A stretch of 64,000 bases of DNA from Aquarana catesbeiana (Eukaryota > Chordata > Amphibia > Anura > Ranidae). The position numbers were made by a program, and so were the translations under genes. This document shows, piece after piece, positions 10,007 through 22,500 of this stretch. The stretch is from contig NC_133333.1 in the NCBI RefSeq assembly GCF_042186555.1, forward strand, positions 65,913,555-65,977,554, written 5' to 3'. Each line of letters begins with the position of its first letter. The first letter of the stretch is position 1. Under the pieces are notes generated by a model, which saw nothing but the letters and a program-made list of their open reading frames with translations, ran no database searches and was not told the origin of the DNA.

Positions 10007-10770
10007 TCATTGAGCAAATTTGGTAAATGCTTGTGACATTTCCACCTGAGGATTGGGGATGTACCGGGCGAAGCAGGCGGACTTCCACCTGCCTAGTCTC
10101 TTAATAACGTGATCTGGGACCCCATGCCGAGATGCTGTCGTGGCTGCTCCGATACGGAAAGAGTGACCGGAGTACTGACTGGGGTTGAGGTGTAGGTTGC
10201 GGAGAAGAATCCTCACGTGTTCCATGAACTGGCTGGCACTCAAAGATTTGACTGGAAAGGGTAGAAGGGGACTAGAACCTGACTGTTCGGGCAGGAGTGA
10301 CAGTAGGCGGTTAAGTATGGTAACTGGACACCAGCTATTGTTAGTTTTGCAGAGGTGGATATCTACTCCGGGGCCTGACTGCTGGGTTTTGGATACCCAA
10401 ATATGGAGGACGAAATGGTCCTGGTAGCGAACCAAGTGACGCCTAGGAATCACTTGGCCTGCGGGTTGTTGCAGGTGAACTCACAAGGCCGCAGGAACCC
10501 ATAGTAGGCCAGATAGATAGCTGCTTGTATGACTAAGCTGGGGAGAAGACCAAACGGAGAACTGCCAAGGATAGTGGACATGTCTTTGAAGATGGTACTT
10601 GTTATAGGTAGGCGATTGGCCTTGATTATAGGCTGTTGTTTCTGTATGCCACGTAGGCTGGCTCTGATCACATGGCTTGAGAACAAGGACGGTCTTGTGA
10701 GATTTTGTAGAGCCAGAAAGTGTTTGATGCCAGCTAAGTATAGCCGGATAGTATTGTGGGACAAGGCCAA
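10007..10770 (-). pseudogene. Tyrosine recombinase of the Ngaro-like element
   Basis: Two adjoining open pieces (10450-10770 and 10007-10453) make a recombinase of about 250 residues. The first has the SAM-like core-binding fold (SHNTIRLYLAGIKHF). The second has the catalytic domain with HSFRIGAATTAS (the H-x-x-R box) and LGRWKSACFARYI, whose final Tyr is the predicted nucleophile. This enzyme would integrate the circular cDNA by site-specific-type recombination rather than by DDE chemistry. The two pieces overlap in different frames, so at least one frameshift separates them. Confidence 0.82.
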
Positions 10771-10943
10771 GTCGCTAAGGCTATATGAGATAAAGGCCAG
10801 TATGTGCTTGACGTCTGTAGTAGTTCCCGCTGAGCAGGTTGCTAGGAATTTGTGGAAAGCGCTCCAAGCTATTTGGTATGCTTTGAGCGTGTTACGGGAC
10901 AGAGACTGGTTGATGAGCTGGGTCGCTCCGTGGAGATGCTTTT

Positions 10944-12480
10944 CTAGTCCAGACTCAGCTGAGACCAGGCCGGGATACGGGCTGATACAGGGTCGGCTCC
11001 CGGAACCTGCCGAAAGAAGGAGGTTAAATTAAAGCGTGACAGTGCGTCTGCGGCAAGGTTGCATTTGCCCGGAATGAATGTACAGTGGATGTTGAATTGG
11101 TGCTGAAGGGAAAGTTGTACCAGCCTGCGTAGGAAGGACATAACTAAGAGCGACTTGGACCTGCCTTTAGTAATGATATCTGCCGTGGCCTGGTTGTTCA
11201 CTGCATTCTAGTTTGTCCAGATATGACCCCAGAGCTAGGCAGCTGCCACGACCGGGTAAAGCTTGAAGTGAGAGGAAGTCAGGGTAAACCCAGGGATTGA
11301 AAGTATCTCTGGAGGCCAGGGTCCTGCAAACCAATGGTGGCCAAAAGTTGCAGAGAAGCCTGTGGAGGTTGCGGCATCTGTTACTATCTGCGGTGATTGG
11401 AGTGATATTGAAGGTATAAACATGGATATATCATTCCAGGTGAAAATTAACTCCTCCCACATTGATAAGTCTGCTACTGCTGCAGTGTCCAAATTGAGGA
11501 TCTGATCGGGGTCCTGTGCCTGTGAGAGGTAGACTAGGAGGCATGACACAAAGGACCGACCCTGGGGAATGATTCGCATTGGCGAAATTGAGCATGCCCA
11601 ACAGGGGCTGGAGCTGCTTTTTAGTACACCCTCTTGTGTGGGTGAATTCTTGTAGGACTGACCTAATGAGGTTTAATTTCTCAAGGGGGAGGCTGGCCTG
11701 CATGGAGCAAGTATCTAGGTTAACTCAGAGGAAGGTGATGGAGTGTGCTGGTCCGTCAACCTTGTGTTCAGCGATGGGGACATTGAGAGTCCCAAAGATG
11801 ACTTGTTGAGGTCTCCTGGGGGCATACCGGGTTGTTCAATTAACAAGAAGTCATCCAGGTAATGGATGACCTCTTGGCACTGAGCCTTATGTATAAGTAT
11901 CCAGGTGAGGGTCTGTGCAAAAGTGTTGAAGAGCCAGGGGCTGCTTTTAGAGCCAAAGGTCAGCTTGGTAGCAAAGTAGTACACCTCTCTCCACTTAATG
12001 CTGTGCCAACACCAGAGGGACGGGTGGATAGGCAGGAGTTTAAAGGCGTCTGAGATGTCAGCCTTGGAGAGCCAGGTGCCTGTGCCTGCTTTGATAATGC
12101 CCTGAATTGCCATATCTATGGAGGAATACTTCAGGGAGAACTCCTCAGAGGGAATTAGGGAATTTGAGGCTGGGAACGTGAGAAGAATGAGGCACAGACA
12201 GGTCGTACACCAAGCGAGCTTTATTCGAGAACCTTCCCTTGACAGGCCCAATAGGGCTAACTCTCCAAGTGATGAAAGGGGGCTGTGTGAAGGGACCTAT
12301 GATGAAGTCTCGCTCCAGTTCGACCTGTAATAGCTGGTCTATGGCCTGCTCGTCGGTGGCCGCTGAGCGGAGGTTCCTACATTCATAGGTTGTGTGGGGC
12401 AGAGAGATGAAGCCAGTATGGAACCCTGCTGTAAATCTTTGGATAAGGAAGGTGGCCAGGGAAGGAGTGGGGTGTGAGGT
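10944..12480 (-). pseudogene. Reverse transcriptase-RNase H of the Ngaro-like element
   Basis: The RT begins at about 12480 (minus-strand coding visible through ERDFIIGPFTQPP and RVSPIGPVKG). It continues through 11715-12251 with DISDAFKLLPIHP and the YLDDFLLIE catalytic box at about 11845, then through 11235-11703. RNase H follows at 10944-11201, ending in the typical IPGKCNLAADALSRF. Frame changes occur between pieces. The order RT, RNase H, recombinase matches DIRS-order elements. Confidence 0.82.
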
Positions 12481-12637
12481 GAGATAGAGCCCCAGCCATA
12501 GGACATTAACTCGGCTTAGTCATGCCTTCTTCTGCTGCTTGACCGCACATACATTTCTAGGATGTGCTCTCTGGCATATGATACAGATATGGAGCAGGTG
12601 GCATTGGCTAAAATTACATGAGCCATAGTTGTGGTTG

Positions 12638-13673
12638 TTACAGATAGCTGTTGACTCCTACGGTCCGAACAGAGCATCCAAATTTGTCCACTTGGGACGT
12701 CTGTACTGGGGCCGACGGGCCTTGAACTGCACCGGAGGTGGAGGGGAACTCGAATGGGCGAGTAACTGCCGCGTTGGCGCACCAAGCAGCGGTGTGGGTG
12801 GAGGATTGGCAAATAGCGCACAATGGTGAGCGCAAGCCAGCAAAGTGACAGCAGAATAATTCAGTGTCCATAACGCTCCAATCCGTGCCTGTCTGAAATT
12901 GTGCCAGCCTGGCTGCTGCTTTGACGGAGAAGGAACGATGGTAATCGTAGAATGAAAAACCTCCACATTTGTACCCCAAGTCCACCACGGTGTGGAGATA
13001 AAAAAACAGCTCTTCCCTTCTGCTGGGGGAGGCTGAGCATAAGACATCCCTTACCATGCCGAAAGCCAGTGCAAACTCTGGGACAGTTGACTTTCGGTTG
13101 AGCCTAGGATCTTTGGCCTTGAGGACCACTGATACGTCTCCCCAGGTATAGGCTTTGTTCTCTGCCAGGTCATGGACTGAAATGAGGAGGGAGGCGAGGT
13201 TGACGTCCTTGCCATTGAGGATGTCCTCCCTAATGCTGGCTGGAACCAAATGTGCTGGGCAGATAATAGGACTTGTCCCTGTAGTACCTGCAGGAAGGGG
13301 TGTCAGAACCTGCACTGTGGCTGGGTCAGGGATGGTCGTGGCCGGGCAAGCCTCCAAGAGTGCTACTCTGGCTTGGACATCCATGACTGTAGCTGACAAA
13401 GATGACACCATGGTGTGAAGTTGGGATATGGCAGCGGAAATTGTTTGGAGGGAAGCCTGTTGGGTATTGGGCCCAGCTGTGGCTGGCGGGGGGGGAGAGG
13501 AACTTGAAAAGCTCTACCTTCCTGGCTGTAGAGGGGAAAGGCACACCGCTGCACTTCAGTTCCACCGTTAATTTGGGGATGGTCCATCCCCTGAGGGACT
13601 GCACGCTGCCACTCTCTGACATTGGGGAAGGTGACAGAGGGGCGGTGAAGTCTTCGCTGCCAGCTTGAGACAT
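12638..13673 (-). pseudogene. Gag-like protein of the Ngaro-like element
   Basis: Two overlapping frames (13326-13673, then 12638-13411) give roughly 340 residues. It starts with an acidic Ser/Pro leader, MSQAGSEDFTAPLSPSP, then a coiled-coil-like stretch (VSSLSATVMDVQARVALLE). A central helical region follows, and a C-terminal Cys/His cluster (CHFAGLRSPLCAICQSSTHTA, read as short pieces CAIC and HTAAWC) that may be a zinc-binding motif. The position upstream of RT supports gag. Confidence 0.65.
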
Positions 13674-13989
13674 GGCTCTAGGTGGCTTGTGCCCTGGAAG
13701 TGATGTCCTGTCTTTTGAGGTCGCAAGATGGTCGACCGGAACCTATTGAGGGTGACATAAAGTCTAGATTGTTTCTTTTTTTTCTGTATCAGCATACGTA
13801 CCCAGCTCCTGTCCTTTTTAGAGGGGTGTGTTTTTTTGTTTTTTTTTAACCTGGGGGAATACCGTCCAACCTGGTGCAGGTTGGACCTACTGAACTTGAC
13901 TGACCTGGAGAGAGAAATGACATATGACAACTGGTAAGGGGTTTGACTAACCGAATTGAAAAGGTGACTTAAGTGACTGACTTGTGTAA

Positions 13990-15060
13990 CTTTGCAGTGC
14001 ATTTATGCGACTTTGTTGATTTGGAGTGGTTTTGAGTCTTTTGACTTGATGCGACTGTTGCATGAAATGAATTGAGTGAAATGTTTATGCCTGGATGTAG
14101 GCACGAGTCGGTGCCGCGACTGCGACAAGCAAGTAATCAAACTGTGGAACATGAATATGAAATGAAATGAGTGAAATGTTTACGCTTATATGTAGGCATG
14201 AAACAGTGCCGCGACTGTGACAAGCAACAAATCGAACTGTGGAGCAAATTAAATGATTTGAAATGAGGCCAATCCAACTGGGGCACGCCGAGATGAATCG
14301 ATGCATCCCGGATGCCACTGGATTCGAATCGGAGCGCGGTACGTGACAGTGAAATGAATGAAATGTTTTGCCATGACAGAGGCACAAATCAGTCGTGCCG
14401 TGACTGTGACTGACAACGAACCGGACTCTGGATCATGTACTGAAATGAGGCCAAAAACAACTGGGGCACACCAGAACGAAACGGTGCATCTCGGATGCGA
14501 CTGGATTCGAATTGGAGCGCGATACGTGACAGTGAAATTAATTGATTTGCCATGATGGAGGCATGACTCGGTCGGCCGCAAGTGCGACTGACAACTAACT
14601 GGACTCTGGAGCACGTACTGAAATGAGGCCAAAAATCAACTGGGACACGTTAGGACGAATTGATGCATGAGGATGCGACTGGATTCGACCCGGGACATGA
14701 TGCCTGACAGTGAAATGATTGCCATGAAAGAGGCATGAGTCGGTGAGCCGTAAACTGTGACTAACAACGAACCAGACTCTGAGGCATGTACTAAAATGAG
14801 GCCAAAAAACAATTGGGGCACACCGGGACGAATCAGTGCATCACGGATGCCACCAGATTCGAATCGGAGTGCGGTAAGTGACAGAGAAATGAATGAAATG
14901 ATTGAAATGATTTAGCCAAGACTGAGACACGAGTCGGTGTGCCGCGATTTGGGACTGGCAACGACCTGTCTGTGGAGCATGGTACGGTGATGTAAAAATG
15001 TGATACGTTTAAACGAAGTGGTGCGATACTGTTACAGGGTTTGACTCGGAGTGAGGTACG
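13990..15060. repeat. Degenerate tandem array in the 5' region of the Ngaro-like element
   Basis: Repeats of about 175-190 bp, each with a CATGA..GAGGCA..AGTCGGT box, a GCCG.GACTGTGAC box, GAGGCCAAAAA, and GGATGC.ACTGGATTCGAA. Landmarks lie near 14371, 14550, 14723 and 14913, with more degraded, shorter units at about 14090 and 14185. It probably forms the untranslated leader and promoter region. It ends before the junction at 15430. Confidence 0.7.
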
Positions 15061-15430
15061 TGAGGTACGTAAAATGTAGAAATGTTTGTTATGATAGCGG
15101 TGCGAGTGAGTGGCTAACGATACAGCTATGTGTACGGTTTTAATGAAGGGGTTTCAATATCGAGTTCTGGTGACAAGATATCTAACAGAAATGCATGAAA
15201 TGAAAGGTCAAACGAAAAAACCCTACCTGCGACAGCCGAGTCAGACACGTTGTACAAAACCACGAAAGCCTCGAGAACTTCGAAGATGGAACTCACAGAC
15301 TCTTACGAATCTCGAATAGTCGGCCTAGTGACGTAGTATCGCACAAGGAAACCGACAAAGACCACAGGCGAGCGGGCTGGTTAAATACCCCCCGGTCTCC
15401 TCCCAAAAATTTAGGCCACCATACTGGCCT

Positions 15431-16488
15431 TCATATATATATATATATATAAATTATGCACTGAAGATCACTGAATCACCTGCCTGCCTGAAAGTGTATT
15501 TGAAAACGTACACCAGAAACTACCTGCAGTCAGATATAGGCTTAGCTAGACTAGAATGCAGTATATATATATATGTGTAGGAGACTGTATATATATTTAA
15601 TGCACTGCAGATCACTGAATCACTTGCCTGCCTGCCTGCCTGAAAGTGTATTTGAAAACGTACACCAGCAATGGCCTGCAGTCAGATATAGGCTTGGCTA
15701 GAATGGAATGCAGTGGATATATACATGTTGGAGACTGTATATATATTTAATGCACTGCAGATCACTGAATCACTTGCCTGCCTGCCTGCCTTAAAGTGTA
15801 TTTGATAACGTACACCAGCAATGGCCTGCAGTCAGATATATGCTTGGCTACACTAGAGTGCCGTGGATATATATATGTAGGAGACTGTATATATATTTTA
15901 TGCACTGCAAATCACTGAATCGCCTGCCTGCCTGCCTGAAAGTGTATTTGAAAACGTACACCAGGAACTACCTGCAGTCAGATATAGGCTTAGCTAGACT
16001 AGAATGAAGTGCATATATATATGTAGGAGACTGTGTATATATATTTTATGCACTGCAGATCACTGAATCACCTGCCTGCCTGAAAGTGTATTTGAAAATG
16101 TACACCAACAATGGCCTTCAGTCAGATATAGGCTTGACTAGAATGGAATGCAGTGGATATATATATGTTGGAGACTGTATATATATTTAATGCACTGCAG
16201 ATCACTGAATCACTTGCCTGCCTGAAAGTGTATTTGAAAACGTACACCAGCAATGGCCTGCAGTCAGATGTAGGCTTGGCTAGACTGGAATGCAGTGGAT
16301 ATATATATGTAGGAGACTGTATATATATTTTATGCACTGCAGATCACTGAATCCCCTGCCTGCCTGAAAGTGTATTAGAAAACGTACACCAGCAATGGCC
16401 TGCAGTCAGATATAGGCTTGGCTACACTAGAATGCAGTGGATATATATGTAGGAGACAATATATATATATGTATATATATATATATGT

Positions 16489-16530
<42 letters not shown>

Positions 16531-16600
16531 ATCACTGAATAACCTGCCTGGCTTGCCTGCCTGAAAGTGTATTTGAATACGTACACCAGGAATGGCCTGC
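15431..16600. repeat. hAT copy A 5' tandem array, main block
   Basis: Seven to eight units. The GCACTGCAGATCACTGAATC landmark recurs near 15463, 15602, 15750, 15901, 16050, 16190 and 16334, and again in part near 16530, so the period is 140-151 bp. Each unit carries an internal TATATATATGTAGGAGACTG stretch that has expanded into (TA)n in some units (15432-15452, 16490-16527). Related but shorter units (about 105 bp) sit in the same place in hAT copy B. Confidence 0.85.
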
Positions 16601-17397
16601 ATGTGTGTATATGTGTGTGTGTGTTTATATAGATATATAGATATAGATATCTATATCTATATATAGATCTATATATATCTATATCTAGTACATGTTACTT
16701 ACAATTTCAAGTAAGGCACTTCTGGTGAGAGTACAGTACCCAAACGGTTATACAACAACAATAAACATTTATAACTGACCACAAGGTAAATTAGGTTTAC
16801 ATTCACCCAGCCCAAAGGTGACCTGGTGTTAACTCGGGTTTAGGGTGACATGCGCACTCAAACATATTGACCGGGTGTTGTGTACAGTTGACCCTGTTCA
16901 GCCGACCAAAAATGAAACAGGTGATAAACTAGGAGATTGATTGCTCATAATGGGCTGCCTCTCCACCCCAAGGGGAACTCACTGTGGAGAAGACGGTCTG
17001 GGACAACCACTCCTGACAGTCAACCTGGTCAGTCGAAAGGGGGCAGTATGTCTACCCTGATTTGCCATTAATGTTATATTGTGGGGTATGTGTTGACTAG
17101 TGTGGTCATAGAAACCAAACATTCAGGTCTTTATGGTCTTGTTTATCTGACTCTGTGTTCCTTATGTTATAGCCAGAGGCATTGTAGTTAAGGGGGCTGA
17201 CTGAGTGTCATCGGCCAAAATCCGCCTACAAGAGTGTCAGCCAAAGGGAGATGCTATGTCTCCAAGGGAAAAAAAGCGAGAAAAGGAAAGAGAAGGGGGA
17301 AGAGAAAAGAGAGTGACAGTAAGAAGGAATCGAGGTCATCTACGAGCCTGGATAAAATGGTATACCTACGTAGTTTCCCCATGGCTCCCAGATTAAT
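16601..17397. other. Unassigned stretch between hAT array and L1
   Basis: It begins with simple GATATAGATATCTATATC palindromic AT/GA repeats (to about 16690). Then come about 500 bp of unique-looking sequence with no convincing ORF, and a purine-rich run (about 17270-17325). I recognise no gene or element. Confidence 0.5.
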
Positions 17398-19036
17398 TCA
17401 AATTTGTGGGTTTTCTCCAGCAGTTTGCTGACAATCTTCTCTTGGGCCATGATCCAGGATCACTCCTGCGATTGGTACCGAGTGCCTTTCCAGTTCCTGG
17501 CTGTGGTGATTTTGGCTTCTAAGAGCATATAAAAGATCAGTGATTGCGTATGTTTGGGAATTTTCTCTACCTGGACGTTGAGGAGTGCTATGTCCGGAAC
17601 CTGTGGAACTGCGACTCCTGTGATCTTCCGCAATACGTGGAAAAAGCTGTTCCAAAAGCTCCTTAGCCGAGGGCATGTCCACCATATATGGAGTAGAGAG
17701 CCAATATGGCCACATTCCCTGAAACACAGAGGGGACGATTCTGGAAATATTTTAGCGAGGGTGGCAGGGTCTAGGTACCATTGTGTGATGATTTTAACGC
17801 TAGCTTCCATTAGAGACATTTTCATGATGCCTTTGAAAGATCTGTAAAAGCATTGAAGCATTGATACCATTTATCCAAGTCCCACTCATCTGCCAGGTCT
17901 TGTTCCCAAAGTCGGGCATAAAGCGGTTTGTTTAATATTCTGGCAAGTGAGTCATAGATAATGGAGATACCCCCCCCTCTGATGTTTTATGTTGGAGCAC
18001 CATGTCTCGTATGCAGTCAGTGTAGGGGGATCTGGTTTGGTAATCCTTTTGGTTTGCAGCAAGTGAGTAATTTGTGTCAGTCTATATCTTTCTGAGTCAG
18101 GCATTTCTAATTTACTTACACAGTACTGGACAGTAAGGGGTCCCATGGAGTTGAGGAAGTGTCCAATCCTATATAGGTCTTTGTCTAGCCACCATTTGAA
18201 AGCTAGTATGTTTTGTCCAGGGGGAAAGTCTAGGTTGTGAAATAAGTGAGCAAGTGGGTGAATGGGAGAAATTAGGGAGTAGTGTTTTTGAAGTCTATCC
18301 CATAAGGCCATAAAGCGAGAGAGGGTTGGAGCTAATTATGCTGGTCTGAGGCGAGGAAGAGTCCACAGTAGATAGTCTATCGTGTAACACGGTGCCGCTT
18401 GTCTCTCCATCAGTAACCAATCTGGTTTAGGGCCCCTCGAGTAGGCTATGGAGATCTGAGCTATTTGCACTGATTGGTAATACCACCAGATATTAGGGAG
18501 GGCTAGACCTCCCTGGGTTTTAAGTCTGAAAAGTATTTCTTTTGAGCATTGTCTGCCCTTGGATCCCCAGATGAATTTCAGAATGGAGGATTGGAACCGA
18601 TGGTGTTGCACTTTCTTAATCGGGATTGGAAGGGTTCGGGGGAGGTAAAGGAGACGGGGAAGGAGGGTCATTTTAATGGAGTTCACCCTACCCAGCCAGG
18701 ATAGATCATGCTTGGACCATGCGGACATGTCAGCTTCAAGTTTTTTGAATAGAGGGGGGTAGTTGTTGGCGAATAACATGTCAGATTTGGGGGTTAAGTT
18801 GATACCTAAATAGGGAATAGAAGTAGAGCTCCAGGCGAATGGGAAGTGTGCCTGCAAATGTTTAAGTAGGTCCGGCGAGATTGAAATGTTAAGTGCTGCG
18901 GATTTGGATACATTGACACGAAGACCCGAGGCTACCCCAAACTGCTCAAGTAGCTTAATAATGTTAGGGGTGGAGATAAGGGGCGATGTAACAAAGAGGA
19001 GTAGCTTATCTGCGAAAAGGGCACATTTATGTTCTT

Positions 19037-19417
19037 AAAGAGGGTATGCCGCTCACCAAGCCTTACGGACCGTAAGAGAAAAGCCTCCACCCTTGATGAA
19101 TGTCAGATGCAGACTGTGCACAAGTCTATGGAAGCAAGAAAATCACAGACTGCTGCACTCTGGAAACGGACATCTTTATTTCATGAATTAAAATCCAACA
19201 ATAGCCATCAAAAACATGATCGGAGAGTGGCAATAGCTAACGCGTTTCACATACAAAGATGCTTACTCATAGCTATGAGTAAGCATCTTTGTATGTGAAA
19301 CGCGGTAGCTATTGCCACTCTCCAATCATGTTTTTGATGGCTATTGTTGGATTTTAATTCATGAAATAAAGATGTCCGTTTCTAGAGTGCAGCAGTCCGG
19401 GATTTTCTTGCTTCCAT
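19037..19417. mobile_element. Foldback retroelement with 14-bp target duplication, inside L1
   Basis: A 381-bp insertion bounded by ACATTTATGTTCTT at 19023-19036 and 19418-19431, so the L1 reading frame on either side can be rejoined. Positions 19122-19270 and 19275-19420 are near-perfect inverted repeats meeting at CATAGCTATG (about 19269-19278). A 14-bp duplication is typical of target-primed reverse transcription and not of DNA transposons. Each arm holds a GTGAAACGCG box with a paired upstream strand, resembling a decayed hammerhead (see 19236-19310). Confidence 0.75.
19236..19310. ncRNA. Two facing decayed hammerhead-like motifs
   Basis: On the plus strand at about 19272-19310: TAGCTATGAGTAAGCATCTT, then TGTATGTGAAACGCGGTAGC. 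The mirror copy lies at about 19236-19273 on the minus strand. TGAGTAA stands where CTGANGA is expected; GCAT can pair weakly with ATGT around a short loop; GAA-ACGCG and the AGCTA/TAGCT stem I halves are in the right places. The core is too changed to be active. Relationship to hammerheads is inferred from the layout. Confidence 0.4.
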
Positions 19418-20730
19418 ACATTTATGTTCTTGAGGGCCGCATGTGACTCCTTTAATGTCTGGGTGGCTACGTATGGTGATTGCTAAGGATTCTATGGCAA
19501 TGGCAAAAATCAGGGGCGATAATGGGCACCCCTGTCTGGTGCCTTTCTCTATATTCAACAGGTCTGAGTACCTGCCCTGCATTCTCACTTGGGCATTTGG
19601 ATTGGAGTAGAGGGAGTGTAAAATGCCCAGTAAATTGGGACCTAGTCCCCATCTTTCCAGGACCTTGAAGATATACGGCCAAGTGACCGTGTCAAAGGCT
19701 TTCTGAAGGTGGATGGAGAGCAGAAATCCCTCCTGACTGGGGGCCCTATCCCAATGAGAGCCCAAAAGAGTAACCACGTCTATAGCCCTTCTTACCTGGT
19801 CTGGTCCCTGTTTCCCCGGGAAAAATCCAGCCTGGTCTTTGTGGATATACTGGGCTATGAATGAGGAGAGACGGTTTGCCAGTATTTTTGTTAACAGCTT
19901 AAGATTATTGTTGATCAGGGAGATCGAGCGATAATTGCTAGTTACTGTGGGATCTTTCCTGGTTTAGGGATGACTGAAATGTATGCCAGGTTCAAGGATT
20001 TATCCAGGGGAGATCCCAATTGTAAGGAGTTAATGAATTTGACCAGGTAATGCGTTAGGGTGTCGGAGAATTCTTTGTAATAACCCACCGAGAACCTATC
20101 CGGGCCAGGTGCGGAACCTAGTTTAAGAGTCTTGATGTTCTCACTGACCTCCATGCATGTAATGGGTTGTTCTAGGAGATCCGTGTGATCCGTTGAAAGT
20201 TTAGGGAGCGAAATGGAGTCGAAAAACTCCTGGAGGCAGGAGGGGGGGGTACGATTTGTCGTCTTTTATAAAGGGAAACATAGAAGTCATGGAAGCATTC
20301 CATGATACGTTGTGGGTTCTGTGTGATTGTGCTAGACGGCAAACGGATTTTGGGGAATGCCAACTGTTTGGTGGATAGTTTGGTGGCTAGTTTTGAACCA
20401 ATTTTATACTTTTGAGAATACAATCTTGCGCCTGACCAACAGAGGTGTTTTTCAGCCTCGGTAGTGAGGGCCAAGTGGAGGTTCAATCTGGCTGCTTCTA
20501 GTTTTTGTAATGATGACTGAGTGTGTTCTCGTTTGTTACGTTTACATGATTTCTGGTATTCTCTAGTGAGGTTATTTATCTCGGCTCAGTGTTCTTTTTT
20601 TAGACGGGAGGATAGTTGGATGATTTTGTCCCTTATCACTGGTTTGTGGGCCACCCATAGAGTAGCTGGGGAGATAGCTTCCGTGTCATTCGTGTGAAAA
20701 TAATCTTTGAGGTCTTTATTTAAAAGAGCA

Positions 20731-22500
20731 GTTTACAGTTTTGTACAGTTTTTATAAAAGTGAAAAAAGTGAAAAAAAAACAGACAAAAACACAAATAAA
20801 ATAAAAAATCCAAAAATAGTTGTGGTTGTATTTTTCTCCTCTCTCTCTATTGTTCTCTCTCTTATGTTCGCTCTCTACTGTCCGCTCTACTGTTTGCTCA
20901 CTATTGTTCTATATCTATCATTATCTCTCTGTTTTATTTTTACTATGTTTTATTGTATTTGCTTTGCAGGTATGGTATGTTATACTGTAATGTTTGTTTT
21001 GTTACCCATCATTTGCTTAGCAGGTACATCATTCAGCTGCAGCACGGGTTTATTTATCGTGGCAGCAACAGCGTTTGCTCCCACGATACATAAAGCCGTG
21101 ACTCCAGCGCTGTCGAAGGTGATTTCACCACCACAGTTAAAAAAAAAGAGCTTATCTACCAAAGCATGGGGGCAGGGGTGGAGGAGCGATTTGCTCCTAA
21201 CATTAGGGGCGAATTGCCCCCATGCTTCGGCATATATTTTTTTAGGCACAGATTGCAATATATTATTTTTACTATGTTTTATTGTATTTGCTTTGCAAGT
21301 ATGGTAAGTTTTACTATTATACTGTAATGTTACTTTGTTTTATAGTTAACCATTATTTGCTTATCAGGTACACCATTCAGCTGCAGCACGGGTTTATTTA
21401 TCTCGACAGCAAGTGTTTGCTCCCACGATATGTAAAGCCGTGACTCCAGCGCTGTTGGAGGTGATTTCACCACCACAGTTAAAAAAAAAATGGTGCATGT
21501 ATGCCCATCATTAGAAGTGGGTGGATGAAGGGTGGTATTCTAATGGTGGGCATACCCACTGATCAATGTCTTTTTTTTTTGTTCAGCCCACAGGCTGCAT
21601 GAAAAAAAGAACATTACATCTTTACATCAGTATCATCTTGGTATCATTCTCTTCAGCCAGCGGTCAGCTTTCATATAAAAGCAATCCTAGCAGCTAATTA
21701 GCCTCTAGACTGCTTTTATAAGCAGTGGGAGGAAAAGTCCCCCCCCCACCGTCTTCCATGGTTTTCTTGGTCTCTCCTGTCCCAACAGGGAACCCGAGAA
21801 TGCAGCCAGTGGTTCAGCCAGCTGACCATAGAGCTGATCAGAAACCAGAATTTCTCCAATCATCTCTATGGCCTAAGAAACCGGAAGCTACGAGCATTTC
21901 ATGACTTAGGTTTCGCCGGATATAAACAGCACCATTGGGAAATTGGCAAAGCATTTTATCACACCAATCTTGGTGTGGTCAGATGCTTTGAGGGCAGAGG
22001 AGAGATCTATAATAGACCCCAATTTTTTCAAAAAAGAGTACCTGTCACTACCTATTGCTATCATAGGGGATATTTACATTCCCTGAGATAACATAAATAA
22101 TATAAAAATGATTAAAAAAATGAAAGGAACAGTTTAACAATATAAAAAAAAGCAAAATAAATAATTAAAAAAAAAAAAAAGCACCCCTGTCCCCCCGTGC
22201 TCACGCACAAAGGCGAACACAAGCGTCGGTCTGGTGTCATATGTAAACAGCAATTGCACCATGCATATGAGGTATCACCGCCAAAGTCAGATCGAGGGCA
22301 GTAATTTTAGCAGTAGACCTCCTCTGTAGATCTAAAATGGTAACCTGTAAAGGCTTTTAAAGGCTTTTAAAAATGTATGTAGTTTGTCACCGCTGCACAT
22401 TTGTGCGCAATTTTAAAGCATGTCGTGTTTGATATCCATGTACTCGGCATTAGATCATATGTTTTATTTCATCGAACATTTGGGCAATATGGTGTGTTTT
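20731..22500. repeat. AT-rich repeat with a duplicated module
   Basis: A module at about 20945-21141 (TTTGCTTTGCAGGTATGG, then TTCAGCTGCAGCACGGG, then CCACCACAGTTAAAAAAA) recurs at about 21270-21490. The remainder is AT-rich with runs of A and T and no persuasive ORF. The 188-residue open frame at 20741-21307 spans only part of this duplication and resembles no protein I know. The stretch appears to be the flank of the larger AT-rich repeat that follows. Confidence 0.5.

Larger units (their letters stand above)
9841..15430 (-). mobile_element. Ngaro-like (DIRS-order) tyrosine-recombinase retrotransposon
   Basis: A minus-strand element of 5.6 kb with gag (12638-13673), RT/RNase H (about 10944-12480), tyrosine recombinase (10007-10770) and a long tandem 5' region (13990-15060). 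There is no DDE integrase and no LTR pair. The two ends carry weak inverted similarity (GAAGCCCTATGG at the left, GAAGGCCAGTATGG read inward from the right). No target-site duplication is visible, as expected for recombinase-mediated integration. The site is a TA-rich stretch of the hAT array. The assignment to Ngaro rather than another DIRS clade rests on the HSFRIGAA recombinase signature and is tentative. Confidence 0.8.
17398..20730 (-). pseudogene. L1-type LINE ORF2, 5' truncated
   Basis: Minus-strand pieces in order: the linker before RT (20172-20486), RT fingers (19942-20154, APGPDRFSVGYYKEF), RT palm (19382-19777, LQKAFDTVTWPYIFKVLE then GTRQGCPLSPLIFAIAIE), post-RT region (18336-18857, SWLGRVNSIKMTLLPRLLY; 17952-18311), and C-terminal Cys-rich region (17398-17870, HIWWTCPRLRSFW). 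The F/YADD box falls in the part disrupted by the 19037-19417 insertion and later frameshifts. The endonuclease domain is missing, as the similarity fades at about 20730. A poly-A tail is not evident at the 17.4-kb end. Confidence 0.88.

Noticed and set aside
15431..16600. Regularly spaced repeats resembling a CRISPR array
   Set aside because: The units are contiguous 140-151 bp tandem repeats with no unique spacers, in vertebrate transposon DNA.
20741..21307. 188-codon hydrophobic open frame
   Set aside because: It spans a duplicated AT-rich repeat module and poly-Y tracts; hydrophobicity comes from T-rich codons.
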